Source of the DNA: Cloeon dipterum
Taxonomy: Eukaryota; Arthropoda; Insecta; Ephemeroptera; Baetidae
Length of the DNA: 64,000 nucleotides
NCBI RefSeq assembly: GCF_949628265.1
Contig: NC_088787.1
Location: 24,666,501-24,730,500 of the forward strand
Direction: 5' to 3'
The position numbers and the translations under genes are program-made. Below the pieces are notes generated by a model. It saw only the letters and a list, made by a program, of their open reading frames with translations. It was not told the DNA's origin and ran no database searches. Below are positions 35,401-48,797 of this stretch, one piece after another (within the stretch, counting starts at the first letter, position 1; each line of letters begins with the position of its first letter).

Positions 35401-38400
35401 GTTGTACAGTATTGGGATGGACTTGTCTTCGTTCTTGGAAAAAATACAGTATTCATGTCAACTTCAAAAATTTAAGTGAGATGCAATTAATTCTGACAAC
35501 GAAGATAAGGAAATTGTTGCTCCACAATGTGAGTGTATCGCCAAAGGTATTGAATAATTTTAAATTTTACACAATAAAAACCACCTATTGAATGGTTTTA
35601 ATTTTAGTGCATTGAAAGTGTAAAATAAGAGGAGCTTGTTCTCGAGAGGAATTTTGACCCTAAATATAATAACAAACGATTTTATCTTGTAAGTTTTGCT
35701 CCGCATATGGAAGTGACTGAAAGTTTAGGAAATGGAATAGTGATCATACCATGAGTGTTTTTCCAGAGAGTTTGCCGGTGAAACGTAGTTTGAAGGGACC
35801 CAGCCAACTTGGCCAGCAGTGGAATGTGCCTCGCACCACTCTCCACTTTTGTTGTAGCTCAGTATTCTAACTTGTTCGCCTGAAATCACAAAGTGTCAGT
35901 TACAATGACTTAACACACAGAATAATTAAAAAACTAAAATCCCCAATTGTTAAAAAATAATTTAAAAAATATAGTATGGCATTCAACGATGGACCGTCAC
36001 TTGTTGTTGATTTAATTTATTGATAAAAACGCGAGGATCTCATCTGGCATATACCTTTCTTCAGGCTCAGCTGGTTTTCGCCGCCCGCCTGGAAGTCGTA
36101 GAGGGCGACGAAGAGCTGCGGGTCGTCCTCCTCCTGAGCCAGCAGGTTCTCTTTGGACGTCCAGCGGGTGGCGCCCTCGAGCAGCGACATGGAGCCCAGG
36201 AGGGGCGCCCCCAACTCGCTGCCGTCGCCACTCCGGTCGGGAATGTCCGGCAGCCGCCTCGCCTGCACCAGCGCCGCTGCAAACACGTTGAAATTATTTT
36301 CTAATGCCGGTTAACGCAAAATAGTGTGTCACACGCGACATTTCGCATTCCCGCGTTTCGTGTCGTGCGATTCGCCTTTTATTGTTTCGCGTGAGCATCG
36401 ACGGCCGGGGTCACCGCGTTTTTCCCGAGGGCATTGATTTTTGTAATGGAATATCTCGGGCGGATTTGGCGGTCACCACAATTCGGCTCCAAGTGAAATG
36501 TGCAAAAATGGCAACAGTGGATTTGCGGTTTAAGTGATTAATTTCTCGTCTCAAGTGTCTCAAGAGTCACTTGAGACTAAATTATAGTTCATATTTGGCT
36601 TTCTATATATTTATAACAATTTGACCGGAATGCAAAGGAAGCAGCTGTTCTTCGACTTTTGTGTCCAACGCGGCGACCCCGTGCGCTAATGATACACGAT
36701 TCGCATTCCATTGCAGCCGAAACTGCTGGCGGCAAGGATGAAAAGGGACCACCCAGGTATGCTACCCTTCGTGTGGACCGTATTTCATCTCTTGAAAGTT
36801 GATGAAACACATCCTTAAATAACATCGAGATGAATGAGTCTGATCGACGTGTCTGACACACGCTCGTTAACAAATTGTGCGGAAAGATCCTGGATTTGAT
36901 ATCGGTGGATTGAAGCATAGCGACCTTAACGCTAAACCTTGAGCAATTTTATCCATTCATTTGCAATGGGCTCAAATTCGTGCAGATCGAGTCTTAGCAT
37001 TTGAATATTTTCATCTCGAAACACAATACGATCGAAATGAAAGTGTTGTGGTTTTGTTTTGCAACAAATTAATGGTTGCTTGGACACCCTTCAAATTTTC
37101 CCCTTTCGTGCAGAGGGCTTTGCAGAGTCTGGGCGTTGACAGGTACATTTTTTCTGCATTTGAGAATTCCCCTTTTAAATGTTCGTGTGCATGTGCATGG
37201 AGCGATCTGTGTCGTGCGGCTCATTGACCCAGGTCACTTCCGCGCGCTCGACCTGCCACGCCAACGCCGTTTGTATACTCTCGCACATAAAACCCGTGAC
37301 ACGGATCCGCCGTGCGTTCTGGCTCGGATTAAATTATGAAATCTTCTCATGTTCTCCTTCTCGATTTCCCCGCGGTTTGTAATCCTTTTACGTTTGCAAA
37401 ACACGAGTCGAGCTTGCTTCGCGGAATTTCTTTTGACAGTGGAAAGCAAAAGCTGCTACGTTTTCTTTTGTCTTTCTTTTCCTATCGAACTGTTCCATTC
37501 AGATAATGGCAGAGAGTGATAAAAGTCATCGCGCGCGTGACTCACCGCGAGCACTTGCTTTAAATTATTGTGTATATTGCTGCCAGGCATTAAATACAAA
37601 CAAAGGGGAACGCTCTGATTGCGACCGAGCTTATCAGCGCCGCTTCAATCACATTTCGAGTGCTCAAATCGAGTTGTAAGCGCGTAGTAATTGTTAACTG
37701 CTGTCAGCCAGAGAGAATATCAGATTGAAACGCTTTTGGACCTCTTTATCGAAGGATTTTCCATCAAAAGAGTATCATACGTAAATTTATTTACTATATC
37801 AAGTTGTCACGGAGAAGTAAATTTAAGCAGGAAAAAGATACAAGAGTATATTCCTCAAACTAATAATTTCAGATAAATTTAAGAAAAGCGATAGGGAAGG
37901 CGGGAAGGGAGACGACTTCCTGCAATAAAAGTGGAAATTTTGGTGCGGCAGCGGCAGCCGGCGTGCACGGACAAAGCGAATGCAGCAATTAAAAAGGCAG
38001 TTTTACGTATTGCCGCCCATCTGCCCCCTGCCTTTGTTGTAGGCAAATTGTCTGACTGCTGCGCCAGACAGCCAGACAAAAGTCTTTCTTTTATTCCCTC
38101 AACATTCTCATTCATCCCCTCTCGCTCCAGTGGGGTCAGTCCACAGTCCACGAGTTATGTACAGCAGAGAATACTGCCAATTTGTTGTTTGCAGTGCACA
38201 CCCTACAACCATCCATTGTTGTTAATACAAAATTATTGTGTATGTTATAACGTTCAAGAGAAAGTCTGATAAAAAAAACGTAACATTTTATTTAAAAAGC
38301 CAAATGAAATCAAATTTCCACAGCTTTCGTGCGATTAACGACCCTGTATTTTATTCTTTTCGATAAATAATATTAAGTTTAGGGCCCAAACAGCTCTATC

Positions 38401-41400
38401 CACATATCGATCGTAGTTTCTAACAATAAACACTTTTAGAGGAAATGAAACCAACCAAAATCCACTACAAGATTTAAGTTTCTGAATAAAGTAAGAATTA
38501 TTATTGCATTGTTGATAGCCCAAGTGGCGTTACAACTCCAAATTGGGTTGACTGGTTGGTTTCCCTGCGGAGAGGGAGGCCTGCTGCGACGCAGAGCCGA
38601 GAGATCTGTCTCGTTGCTGCTGCTGCATAGAAAAAAGGCCCGAAAGAAAGGCGCGACACGCAAGCGACTCAGCGTCTTTCATTCTTCTCTCCTCTCATCT
38701 CGCTGCTCCCACTCTTCAGCGTCGTTTTTTTTGCTCTCGCTCTCGTGAAGGGCCGTGAGTCACATTTTGAATCACCACCACCTCAGCCTTCCACCCCCAA
38801 CAACCCTCGGCGACAAGAGAGCACGTTGCTCCCGTCAGACGGCAGTGAAAATATTATATTCCGTCCTCGCTCGCTCGCTTGCTTGTTTCGCAGAAATGTT
38901 TGTACACGAAGGGCCGCTTTTAATTGCGCGCCGAGTGCGTTCAAGCGAGAAAACGATTTTGCGTATGAATATTTTAAAAGGGGTAAGATTTTTAAGGATC
39001 GCGATTGAAGAGAAAATACTTATAAAAGCATAGAAATAAAAAGCAGGAGTAAAATACAGTTGAAAAATCTTGCAAAAACCAAAATGATAAAAAACAATTT
39101 AACTTTTTTCACGCGTCCAAATCAATGGGCTTTAATGATTACAAAATATTACGATTTGTTATTAAAATGCAGTTATGTTCCGTAAAACATATTTGGCACA
39201 GCTGCAGAGCAATTAAATACATAAAAAAATAAAATTGGAGATCATAGAATTAATCGGACCAAAACACATAATCTAGGTTAGATATAACAAAATAATTTAC
39301 TTTCTCGGCGTCCAGATAAAAATTCTAGTAGAATTATAATTCCAGGTAATCGGATCAGCTAAAAAAATAGTTTTTCCATTTTTTTAAGAACTTATACAAT
39401 TTTTATTTAATTGGCGAAGGCATAGAGAAACTCTAGAGGATCATTTTACAATTAATTAACCTGCAATCTAGTGCAGCCGAGGCGAAAAAAAAAATCAGAA
39501 TTAAGTAGGCCGTCGCGCGTTAACTGAATCGATCGCCCGGAGATAAAGACTGTTTATCAAAGAGCTATAATAATTAGCGAAAAGGAGAAATTCCGCGCTT
39601 CGAGAAAGCACGAAGGGGCAGTGCTCCCCTCGGCTGTCTGTCTCTCTTGGCCACGATCGATTCTTCCTTTTGTGCCGCAGAGCAAAAAATCCAGTGATCA
39701 ACTGGCTCAAACGCCCGAAACGAACCAACGAACGAAGAACGGCCCGAGACGAGAGAAGAGAAACCGACCAAGAGGATATTGGCTTCCTTTTTTATACCAC
39801 GCGTCGTCCAAGCAAAAACACGAAATGGAACTTCCTTCGGCCCAACCGATTAGCATGGAACTAATTATCACATTGCTTTACATCCAGACAAGAGATAACA
39901 AACCTCATTTGAACATTTAAAATATTTGCGGAATTTAAATTGTTTTTAATTAGTTGAACGGTAAAAGGGTGATTCAAATGAATTGAAGTCAACTCTAATA
40001 TATTGCAAATTCAGCAACTTAAATCATTTTTAATAAGTAATATTTTCTGCTGTATGTGAATGTTGAAAATCCAATATCGTTACCCACAAAAGTGCTCGTT
40101 AGAATTGGAATTATGTCATCCTCCCTTGAAAAAACATTCTTTTAACTGAAGTGAATCTGATTGGAGGATTAAATAAAACGCGATTTTCTCACTTCGCCGG
40201 ATTCAGCGAGTCAAAAGTCAAGTTACCCAACCGCTTCTTAAAGAGGCTTAAAGGAATTTTTAAATCTTCAGCACACGTCAACGTGCGAGTGAGAGAGGGA
40301 AGAAGAAAAAGAGACCGAAGCGAATATGGTTTCGTGCTCGTTATTCTTCCTTTCGAATCTGCTGCGAGCAGAAGCAGCTTCCTTAATTGGATTAGGCGCC
40401 GCGACGTTTATTTTGATGCAAGGCGCGCAAAGTGCGTCTGACAAGAACGTAATAGTTCAGAGACTGAATGTTGTTGCTTCGCTCCCTCTATATGCGGGCT
40501 TGCAGCACCCGACGGCAATCCCTAAATTTAGTTAGCACCGCGCGAATCAGCGGCTTCGCCATTTCAAACACACGGCAAACCAATGCTATTTCCTCGAGTT
40601 TTCCGATTTCACGCTGCCTCGGCACTAGTGTCCTATATTTGTCGATGAAATTTGTTCACTTCGTGAGAACACAGAGTCAAAAACCTTCCAAGCCTTTCTA
40701 AGGCATTATTTGGAAAAATTTGCCAAGCTTTATTGGAATTCAGCGATGGAAACCAAAGAGAAGCATATTTTTGATTGTGACATTTTCTCACTTCTCAATG
40801 TCAGACATCAAAACGAGACGTTCTCGTAACGAGAGGAAAAATTATTCCACTTGTTCTCTGCTTCTTTAAAAAAATACAATTTATCGAGCGCCCAACTGAA
40901 AGTTTCTACTTGAACAAGCTTTCTCCATTTTAAACTCATTAACATCAAAAGTATCCCTTTCATAATTCCGTAACGCACCCATTAAATCAAGATTTTAATC
41001 CATTTACGCGGACCTTTTCATCGGGTCCCTTCCAGATGCAAGAAATCATAATTCAGTTCGTGCTCGCCCTTTAATGTTCCGGGCCCGATGCCAAAATTCC
41101 TCTCCTCTTGCTCTAACGATTTTATTCCCTGTCGACGACTAAGACGACAAAAAAATAAAAACTGGTCGGTTAATTTGTCTGAGGTGGGAAAAACTTTTAG
41201 CACCCACACCTTTCCTTTCCACCTCAGACGCGCAACAGCAAGCAGCGAGGCTTTTATCCGTGCTTTTTATTGCTCCTGGACTGGTGAAAAACGAACACCG
41301 GTGCCAGCTAGCAGCCCCCAGGGAGGTTTTAAATATTCAAACTGGCTGCTTTTCTGTCTCTCACACTCGCCTTGGACAAACGAAAGGCGGAATGAATGAA

Positions 41401-44400
41401 TGGAAGTGTTCTTTGGCTTGCTCGCAGCGATTTTTCTGTTTCTTTCCCACAGCCCGCGCGTCGAACACGTGCATGAGTGTGTGGGTCTCGGCTTAATTCA
41501 TTATTTGTCGGCGTAGGCTGTGAGTTATGAAAGGTATTCAAATAATTGGCGAGCCGCATCTTTTGTCTCATTATTTCTCCAGTATTTGCTGGAATTGATA
41601 AATTACAACGATCGTTTCCCTTTTTCTCATCCTGACAGGATTGCAATTTAAGACATTTTCCACGCTGGCGTTAAAAGCTCAATAAATATATCTGTCTGAA
41701 AGGTTGTATTCTAACATTTAGCTTGAGAATGAGAACCGCGTCAAATTTTCCACATCAAACCGATTAATTAAAATTTGCAGCCTCTCAGGAACGGTATATT
41801 ATTATTCTATCCGTCTCTGCAAACTTCCGTGAATCTAGAGCTGCTTTCAAAGAAGGAAAAAGCGCTATTGGAATAAAAGACTTAGAAATAATTGCAGTCG
41901 GATATTTACTCCGATTTCTCCGCAAACAGCGCAGTCCCCTTTCGATTCCCTTCTTTTCATTTCTCTTTCTTTCTTTCTTTCTCGGCTGTTTGCGCGGATG
42001 GGTTTGAATGGAGTTTTGACTTTTGAGTGTGGGAACCGAAAGGCAGTGGAGAAAAACAAAACGGCGATCCTCGCAGCCAGCCACCCGAGACCGCCGTCGT
42101 TGGTATATGAACGAGAGTGAAGAAAAAATACGGCTGAGCAATCACGTTGTGAGACCGTCTCGAACGCTTAATTAAAATCACCCATTGGACGCCCGGAGTC
42201 GCATGACATCACTTTTGCTCATTGTCCGCCTCGTTTTATTCATAACAATCTTGGCTCAATTGTGTTTTCAATCTGTCCCTCCAAACTCAGCTTGATTAAT
42301 TGTTCTTCTACTTTTATTTTTGAATTGAAATTGAACCATTCCAATTAGAAAAGCAAATTACAAAAAAGAATTACTTTCTTTTATACGCTATTTCAATATC
42401 AGGTGCATAATTGCATTACAAAAAATTAGGATGATGTGGCTCAGACTTAAAACTAAAAAAATAGTATAAAATTATGTGAAGTTCTTAAAAATTACTATAA
42501 ATGCGATTTTGATTCAACGCCCGCATTTTCGTCCTCGCACAGATTTCCCCAAGAAAGCATTCCTTGAATTTATTGAGCGTCAAAATTTCTCTCTCCTCGC
42601 ACCGAGATGCGGGTCCAGCATATAATTATTGTTATCAGCGCGTCATCTGCGGTGGATGCCAGCCGTCGGCGCCAACTTGCGCAATCACACGATATTCATA
42701 ATGTTAAAAACAGTAAATTTCTTGTTCTGCACCCTGGGAATCGTGATCATATAGTAAAAGGCAAAATTGAAGCACGAGCTTCACAGTTTATTACAGCGCT
42801 TGAGGCTCGATGCTGCTGATAGAAACTAATTAAAACTTTTTTCGTTTCACCGCAAAGTGGAATAATAATTTAATGTGAAACTCGGAGCAGCACGATTATT
42901 CGTTTGACCCAAGGAAGTGAGAAGCCGAAAATCTTTGATGCAAAAATAACCTCATTTTACTTGATGTTTTCTCGGTATTAACGCCAACTCGAAATCAAAT
43001 TTTAAGGATACGTATTTATTGTCTGCAAAAAAGTGTTCGCAAATTTAATTTTTAAATAAAAAAATCATCCAATAATTAAATTTCCTATTTTGGTTTACTT
43101 TTTGGCTTTAATAGGCACGCCTTTCTCTCCCTCTCTCCGAGAGTCAAAATTATTATCTGAATATTAAGTCTGCAATTAAGCCCGCCCAGTTAAGCAGGAA
43201 GGAAATTAATTCTCCATGAACTGTTGTTGTTGATATTGAGCGGGTAGAGGCGTGATGAGCTCCGATTTCCTCGTCTGGCTATGGAATCGGGTCCGCGAGT
43301 AAAAGCCGCGGCTGGCGTCTTCGCTCCTTTCTAAACTGCTTTTTGACGGCGCAGGCCAACCCTTTTCCCTCGATCGATCGGAAGTGTGTAATGAGACGAG
43401 TGCACCGCGCGAATGAGGCGTTTTCACTTGTTGCATTATTTACTCGGCTTCGCCTCTGCTCTCTTTTCTTTTCCATTAAAATGCAATTTCCTGCTGTCAG
43501 AAACGCTTTGTAAACAAAACAACGTTTCTGCTCACCTCAATGGCATTATTACAGACACGTTGCTTGGAAATTGGATTGTTCAAGCATTATTCCACCGTGG
43601 GTACGTGTGTCGTGTCGTTTGTCGAGTTATAAAATTTACCTGCCCAGAGCAATTGGGAGGATCATCTGAAAACAAGCGGTTTTTGGGTTCTCACGGTAAA
43701 TAAACTCAATGTGGCCGTTGAGGTTAACTTTTTTAATCGGAAGGTTCTTTTATGTGAGCTCGGGTCATATTTAATTATGCTGTTCAGCGTAAAATTTTAT
43801 TGTTGCTTTCAGCGGATGACGCATTCTGGAATGAATGACACAGGATAACCTTCGAACGAACAATGGATTGCATTGCAAAGCTATCAGTGGCTCAGATTGC
43901 AATTAAAGGTTTTCCGTAAGATGAGTGCGAGTCTGACCGGATGCCCACGTCTTTCTAAGAACTCAGGTTTCAATTTTCTCTAACTGCTGGACGGAGTTAA
44001 ATCCAAACATTCACGATAAACTTAAAATTTCACCTCAGTTAGAAGGGCATTCTTTATATTGCGAGATCCAGGTTGTGCCTGAATGCGGGGCCAGGTCATG
44101 TTAGATTCGCAACTGCCGCCATTAGCGTGGCCGCCCCCGGAGTGAATAAAAACGGACGGAAAACGCGAATTTTCGGCGGACCAACCTGGTTTTCGGCGCC
44201 TCCTGCGGATGGCGGCGCACACGCCCTCCCAGTGCGTGATCATTTTGTCCAGCATCAGCGTTGTCCGCGCAGCATGTGGACCGGCGAGACGTGCGCCAGG
44301 CAACAACTGACTGACTCGTCGGCCAACCCAATTGTACGCCGGCGAGAGTCACGTGACGTCACCGCCGCCGGCCGGACACTGGCAACAATTACTCTTGGCC

Positions 44401-47400
44401 TACGCGGGAAGCGGCGCGCGGAGAGGGGGCCTGCCTTGCCTGCCTGCACCAGCCCAGCAGGTTGCTTTCTTCTCTCAGGCGGCGCCGAAAAGAGAGGGGC
44501 ATCCGAGAATTATCATTATTTTCCAGCGTGGCCGGCTCATTAGCCGCTCATTACTTATTCGTGCGGCCTGATCGTCGATCGTCGCCGCCGGTCAGAGCAG
44601 ACTCGAGTGCAGCAATCACCTTATCCGAGCCCTTCCAAGGACGCAGTCGGCGGAGGAGAATCTGATACTATTGTGGTTAGAGACCAGACGATATGCTGCA
44701 GTTTTTCTCCTTAGAGATATAGAATTAGAAGAAGATAAAGGACGGTACGCAAAGATGAACGGATTTGATGCAATGATTGATACTTTGGATCTTGTAAAAC
44801 GTTTAACTTCTTGCTGTTGTACCGGAATTTACATCTGTAAAAGATTATGCTTCGAACCTTTAGATGATATATTTGCGATATGTGAATAGATTAAATCCCC
44901 ATATCTCAATTTAGCAAAGAGCAAAAAATGAGGAAGTAGTAAAAATGCCATTATATAATATTTTCTTAACAAGCTACAGTGATTCTTTAAGAAGCAGGTC
45001 CACACATTTTTCAACTCCATCTTTACAAAGAATAAAATTTAATTGCAAAGGTGTGTAGGTCCATTTACCAGATTTTAATCCTATATAGGGCAAAATGTGA
45101 GGGGAAATGAGAAGGTATATCGCCGCTTATATTTCAAAATTTTATCAAGATTAGGCGGCTAGACAAATATTATACTCTAAGAGAACAGATTTAAAAAAAT
45201 CATTAACACGTTGACAAAAGTTTGAACAAATTTGTAACGCGTATTTATACTGTAAACGACTAAATATCAAGAAAAATAGCAATGAACTCGACATTTTAAT
45301 AACCTTACAATGAGAAATCAAGTGTCAAAAATTTTGTATGAACGGATGATGCCAATAAACCTTGAAAAAAGAGGTTAAAGCATCCGATCCAAAGTTAACT
45401 GAAACTGAATGGTTAATGATTTTTGTTCAGATTCTTGCTGTATAGGACAGTTCTATAGATTTGAAATTTCGTGATTTCACCCTTTTGTTGTTCGTATTAA
45501 CAATGTCAAGTTCAGGTAATTTTGGATCTGGGCGTAAAAGAATTTGTCTCATTAATCACAACTGCATTTTTATTGCGCCCCGAGAGGTAAAACCTTTGCC
45601 AAACAGCAAGCCAGGTAGGGGCGTGCACAAAGAGAATTCAGGTATGTGCACTTGTTGAGGGATCCCATTAGTTTTGAACGTCAAAGCTAAGTGGACAAAC
45701 GACATTGTGAGTCTGTTGTTGACGCTCGCTCGTTTGTATCCCGGACAGGAGAAGGAAGAAGCCGCCGGAATGACAATCGATTAATTATGAAACAGCGCTT
45801 TCCAATTAAACCGGACGATAAGCGACGGCTGCTGGAATACAGAGATATAACAGCGGCGTTTTATTTTTCCCTCGAGTCACCAAGGACGGGGCAAACTCCA
45901 GCCATTAGTCGCGCAACAAAATTTTCCCTTCCTTTTATGGCAGGTTATGATTTCAAATAGTTTAGAAGGCAATTAAAATTCTCTGCAGATTGGATCTCTC
46001 GCTTTTTATGGCTTGCGTGCACCGCAAACAAAATGGAATCACAGTCACAAAACGCGAACAGGTGTTTCCGCAGATATGAGCAGAGCTAATGCTACAGCAA
46101 ATCATTTCAAACTGTAGAGAGGTAAAAATAAAAAGATCAAACGTTTCCATAAGAGTAACTGTTGTTTATTTTATTTATTGTGAAAATAGTTTCAGGGTAA
46201 AAGTTTATTTTAAACGTTTCCAGTGTTTAGTGTTTAGCGTTTAGTTTTATCTTACTGAGCTCATTACTTATCAGGATAAAATATTTTTTATTGATACGAT
46301 AATCACCCACAGCAAATGAGGGAACAAAAATATTTTTCTTGTGTGTCTAAAGTAAAGTGATTCGTTTATCTCCATTCCACTTGGCTGGACTAAACTCTTT
46401 CTTCACTCTCCCTCAGAAAAATGTACCCGAGTGAACGGTTGGACGGTCAATCAAACCCATCGTTGGGACACTACAAAAGTACAAAAGCATTCCCGGCCCG
46501 CAACGCACATGTTCTGTTGTGAAGTCCGGCGCGCCGGGGGTGCGAGGGGGTGGGTGGCTGGTAGTGGCGGCCGCGTGCATGTGTTTGCAGTCGTCGGGGG
46601 GTGCAGCAGGGTGCAACGGCACGTGACGTCACCGCACATATGGATCGATACTTTTTATCCCGACGATCGAGACGCGAAATTTAATCTTTACGACACAGAG
46701 CTTGTCGCCCCTGCCTGTCCCTAGGTCGCCGCCGCGCGATGCAACACGCATTTCAACAAACAAATTATCTAATTGAGCGATAATGGAAAAGGGTTGTTTG
46801 GTTTGCTTGCCCTCCCTGCGACGCGCCGATTATTAATTCCGTTTCAGCACTAATTTATTCGCTGCCGAGTCGGCGGAATTAATTGTCCGAGTATTTGCAC
46901 GCCTGCTTAATTGCGCAAGTTATTTGTGCTGCGCATGCTATGGTTCCATTTTCACGGACTTTACTCTCGGTAAATTAGATTTCTAGAAATTCCAGGTTAA
47001 CTAATATGTTACAATAATATTCGTAACTTGCTCTGGTTTAATGGACATCAAAATTTGATCTCATTTACAAGCTCACCATCGAAAGCTCAAACGGAGAAAA
47101 AATTTCGTTTCAAGAGCACAATGGACACATTCTTAAATTTACGATTAGTTCAAATAAGCACTAGGAAGGCAATTGAATTTTTACTGGATATCATTTGTGG
47201 TGTTTAATTTAAGCAATGGGTTTTGAAAAAGATAACACAATATTTTGCAGAAGCGAATTTTGAAACTGAAAAAGGCAAACACACGTTTTGGCGCCTGCAT
47301 GCTCGTCTGACAACTTGTTTCCCAATTAGTGCAAGAGGAAAGACGCGTGAGTGATGCCTGCAAATCGAGCCTAGACGAATGTCAGTCAGTGACAATTGTT

Positions 47401-48797
47401 GTCGCCGTTCTCCTTCTCTGGCGGCTATAAACAATAGAAGAAGATAGAATATAATATCTCGGTCCGAGAGCAGCATCGCGAAGAAAAAGCACACCGCCGA
47501 GAACGGGACCGTCGACCCGTTAGCGGCAGCGTAATTGCGTGTGTCTTTCTCTTTTCAGCTCGCACACACACACGACCGCCTCTCAATCAGACTTTTCTGC
47601 CGCCGACACACACAGGCACAAATCGCAATTTATAGTAATTTTCACGTTCGCAACGCGCTAACACAAAGAAGGATCGAATGCGGCCAAATTCCACGGCAGA
47701 ATTCTTTGGAAGAAGCAGCAGAGCATTAGGGTGTCACCCTGAGGGAAAGAATAAAAGCAGGACCCAGAGGAAAATTATTGCCAGACAATAGCCTGAAAGT
47801 AGTTCAAAATCAGGCAAAAATTATCTATGTGATAATCTAATGAATAGAGATTGTATTTAAACTATCATAATAGTAATTGTTTAAAATTCAAATTGAAAAA
47901 TAGTCAAATAAACCTCTTGGGTTAAGTTAAAGCAATGTTAAGATAAAATTCATCCCTGGTGCGTTCAGGATCACAAAGAAAAAATCTGGCCCATCGAAAT
48001 CCTCAGGGTCGATGGTTGTTGCAAGATTAGGTCCCCCTGTTAAACTTAAATAGTCTAATTTTTCTACGCTGCGCAGCACTTAATGTGCTCAGGGTCGACT
48101 CTGATCAAGGGTAATCACAATCAGACCTGAAAATACTGGGAGTTTCCTTTTTACTCTCATTGTGACCGCAGCCTTGTTTGTTTGGATTCGCATTATTATT
48201 TGCCTTTTCAGGACGAAAATTTCGCAGGGGAAATAGGGTGCTGATTGAATCCTCTCTAAAAAAGTACTCGATGAAATCGGACTCTTTGTCAGGAGGCTGA
48301 CGTGAATATGTAAAGCGTCGGCCGATAAAGTCTTTTGTGTACACGTCTCTCTATTGAAAAGCTAGACAATCGCTGCGCCGATTATGCTCGTTTCCTTTTA
48401 CGGAATAATTCGGCTTCATTTCAAAAACTAATCACGAGGTTTTCGACCTGCTGAGAGGCCCGAGTTTTTCAGGTAAACAAGCTCGTAACAGTGACAGTCA
48501 CACGTCGCGTTGGGACATTTCCTGCGTTACGACCCAATCGAATTTAGCCCTTCTGAGCCCGGTGCCGATCTCAGGACCCTAGGACGGGGTACCACTGGCC
48601 CCGAGTCAGGGTCCGTGCGTCGGGGGCCCCGGGGGGTCTTGCGACCCCGTGGCGTTGTACTCACCACTGTGCTCGGTGAAGATGTTGGAGCCCTGCTGGC
48701 GGCCCTCCCTGGGGGCCCGGGGCTTGGTTTTGGTGGCCCGGCCCACGGTGAGTCCGGCGGTCGCCACCATCCTCTCCTTGGTCTGTTGGGCGCCCAT
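29428..48797 (-). CDS. Abl: Abl non-receptor tyrosine kinase (complete, 15 coding exons)
   Basis: Abl relays signals to the actin cytoskeleton. Exons: 48797-48665, 36276-36055, 35879-35750, 35342-35032, 34973-34843, 34789-34527, 34463-34292, 34129-33874, 33809-33705, 33603-33477, 33412-33315, 32914-32788, 32255-31151, 30439-29876 and 29634-29428. They join in frame to 1316 residues. Exon 1 starts MGAQQT, a fitting myristoylation site, in a strong CCATGG context. SH3 (about 99-155) starts [10 protein letters not shown]2 (about 160-255) has GSFLVRES. The kinase (about 275-530) has [13 protein letters not shown], gatekeeper Thr in YIITEF, HRDLAARN, DFG, the activation-loop Tyr in DDTYTAHAG and WTAPEG, so it looks active. 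A long Pro/Ser-rich tail has APAPPKRT and [14 protein letters not shown]. The end ([19 protein letters not shown]) is the F-actin-binding domain. Exons at 33809-32788 are short and could be alternatively spliced. Confidence 0.98.
44350..44365 (+). promoter_or_regulatory. Overlapping E-box/CRE element, copy 1
   Basis: CACGTGACGTCACCGC combines an E-box (CACGTG, bHLH-ZIP sites) with a full CRE/ATF site (TGACGTCA), overlapping by TG. It lies in a CpG-rich block of Abl intron 1. An identical 16-bp copy is 2.3 kb away. Binding is inferred from consensus only. Confidence 0.5.
46620..46635 (+). promoter_or_regulatory. Overlapping E-box/CRE element, copy 2
   Basis: Exact second copy of CACGTGACGTCACCGC, same orientation, again inside a GC-rich block of Abl intron 1. 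The flanks differ from copy 1, so this is not a simple segmental duplication. Confidence 0.5.

Larger units (their letters stand above)
36277..48664. other. Abl intron 1 (12.4 kb), possible regulatory region
   Basis: This is the longest intron in the window by far. It alternates AT-rich stretches with GC- and CpG-rich blocks, notably about 44090-44660 and 46490-46740, and purine/pyrimidine tracts (for example 38560-38770 and a short CTTT run near 41962-41982). A CA run sits near 47562. Many short open frames occur but are Arg/Ser/Pro-rich, low-complexity and in no consistent phase, so I call no gene. The GC-rich blocks may be enhancers or alternative promoters. Two copies of an E-box/CRE element are listed separately. 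Confidence 0.6.

Noticed and set aside
37076-48344. Many 60-150 codon frames inside Abl intron 1
   Set aside because: No domain, no consistent phase with splice sites, biased Arg/Ser/Pro or Phe content, and no matching codon pattern. Best read as chance frames in an intron.
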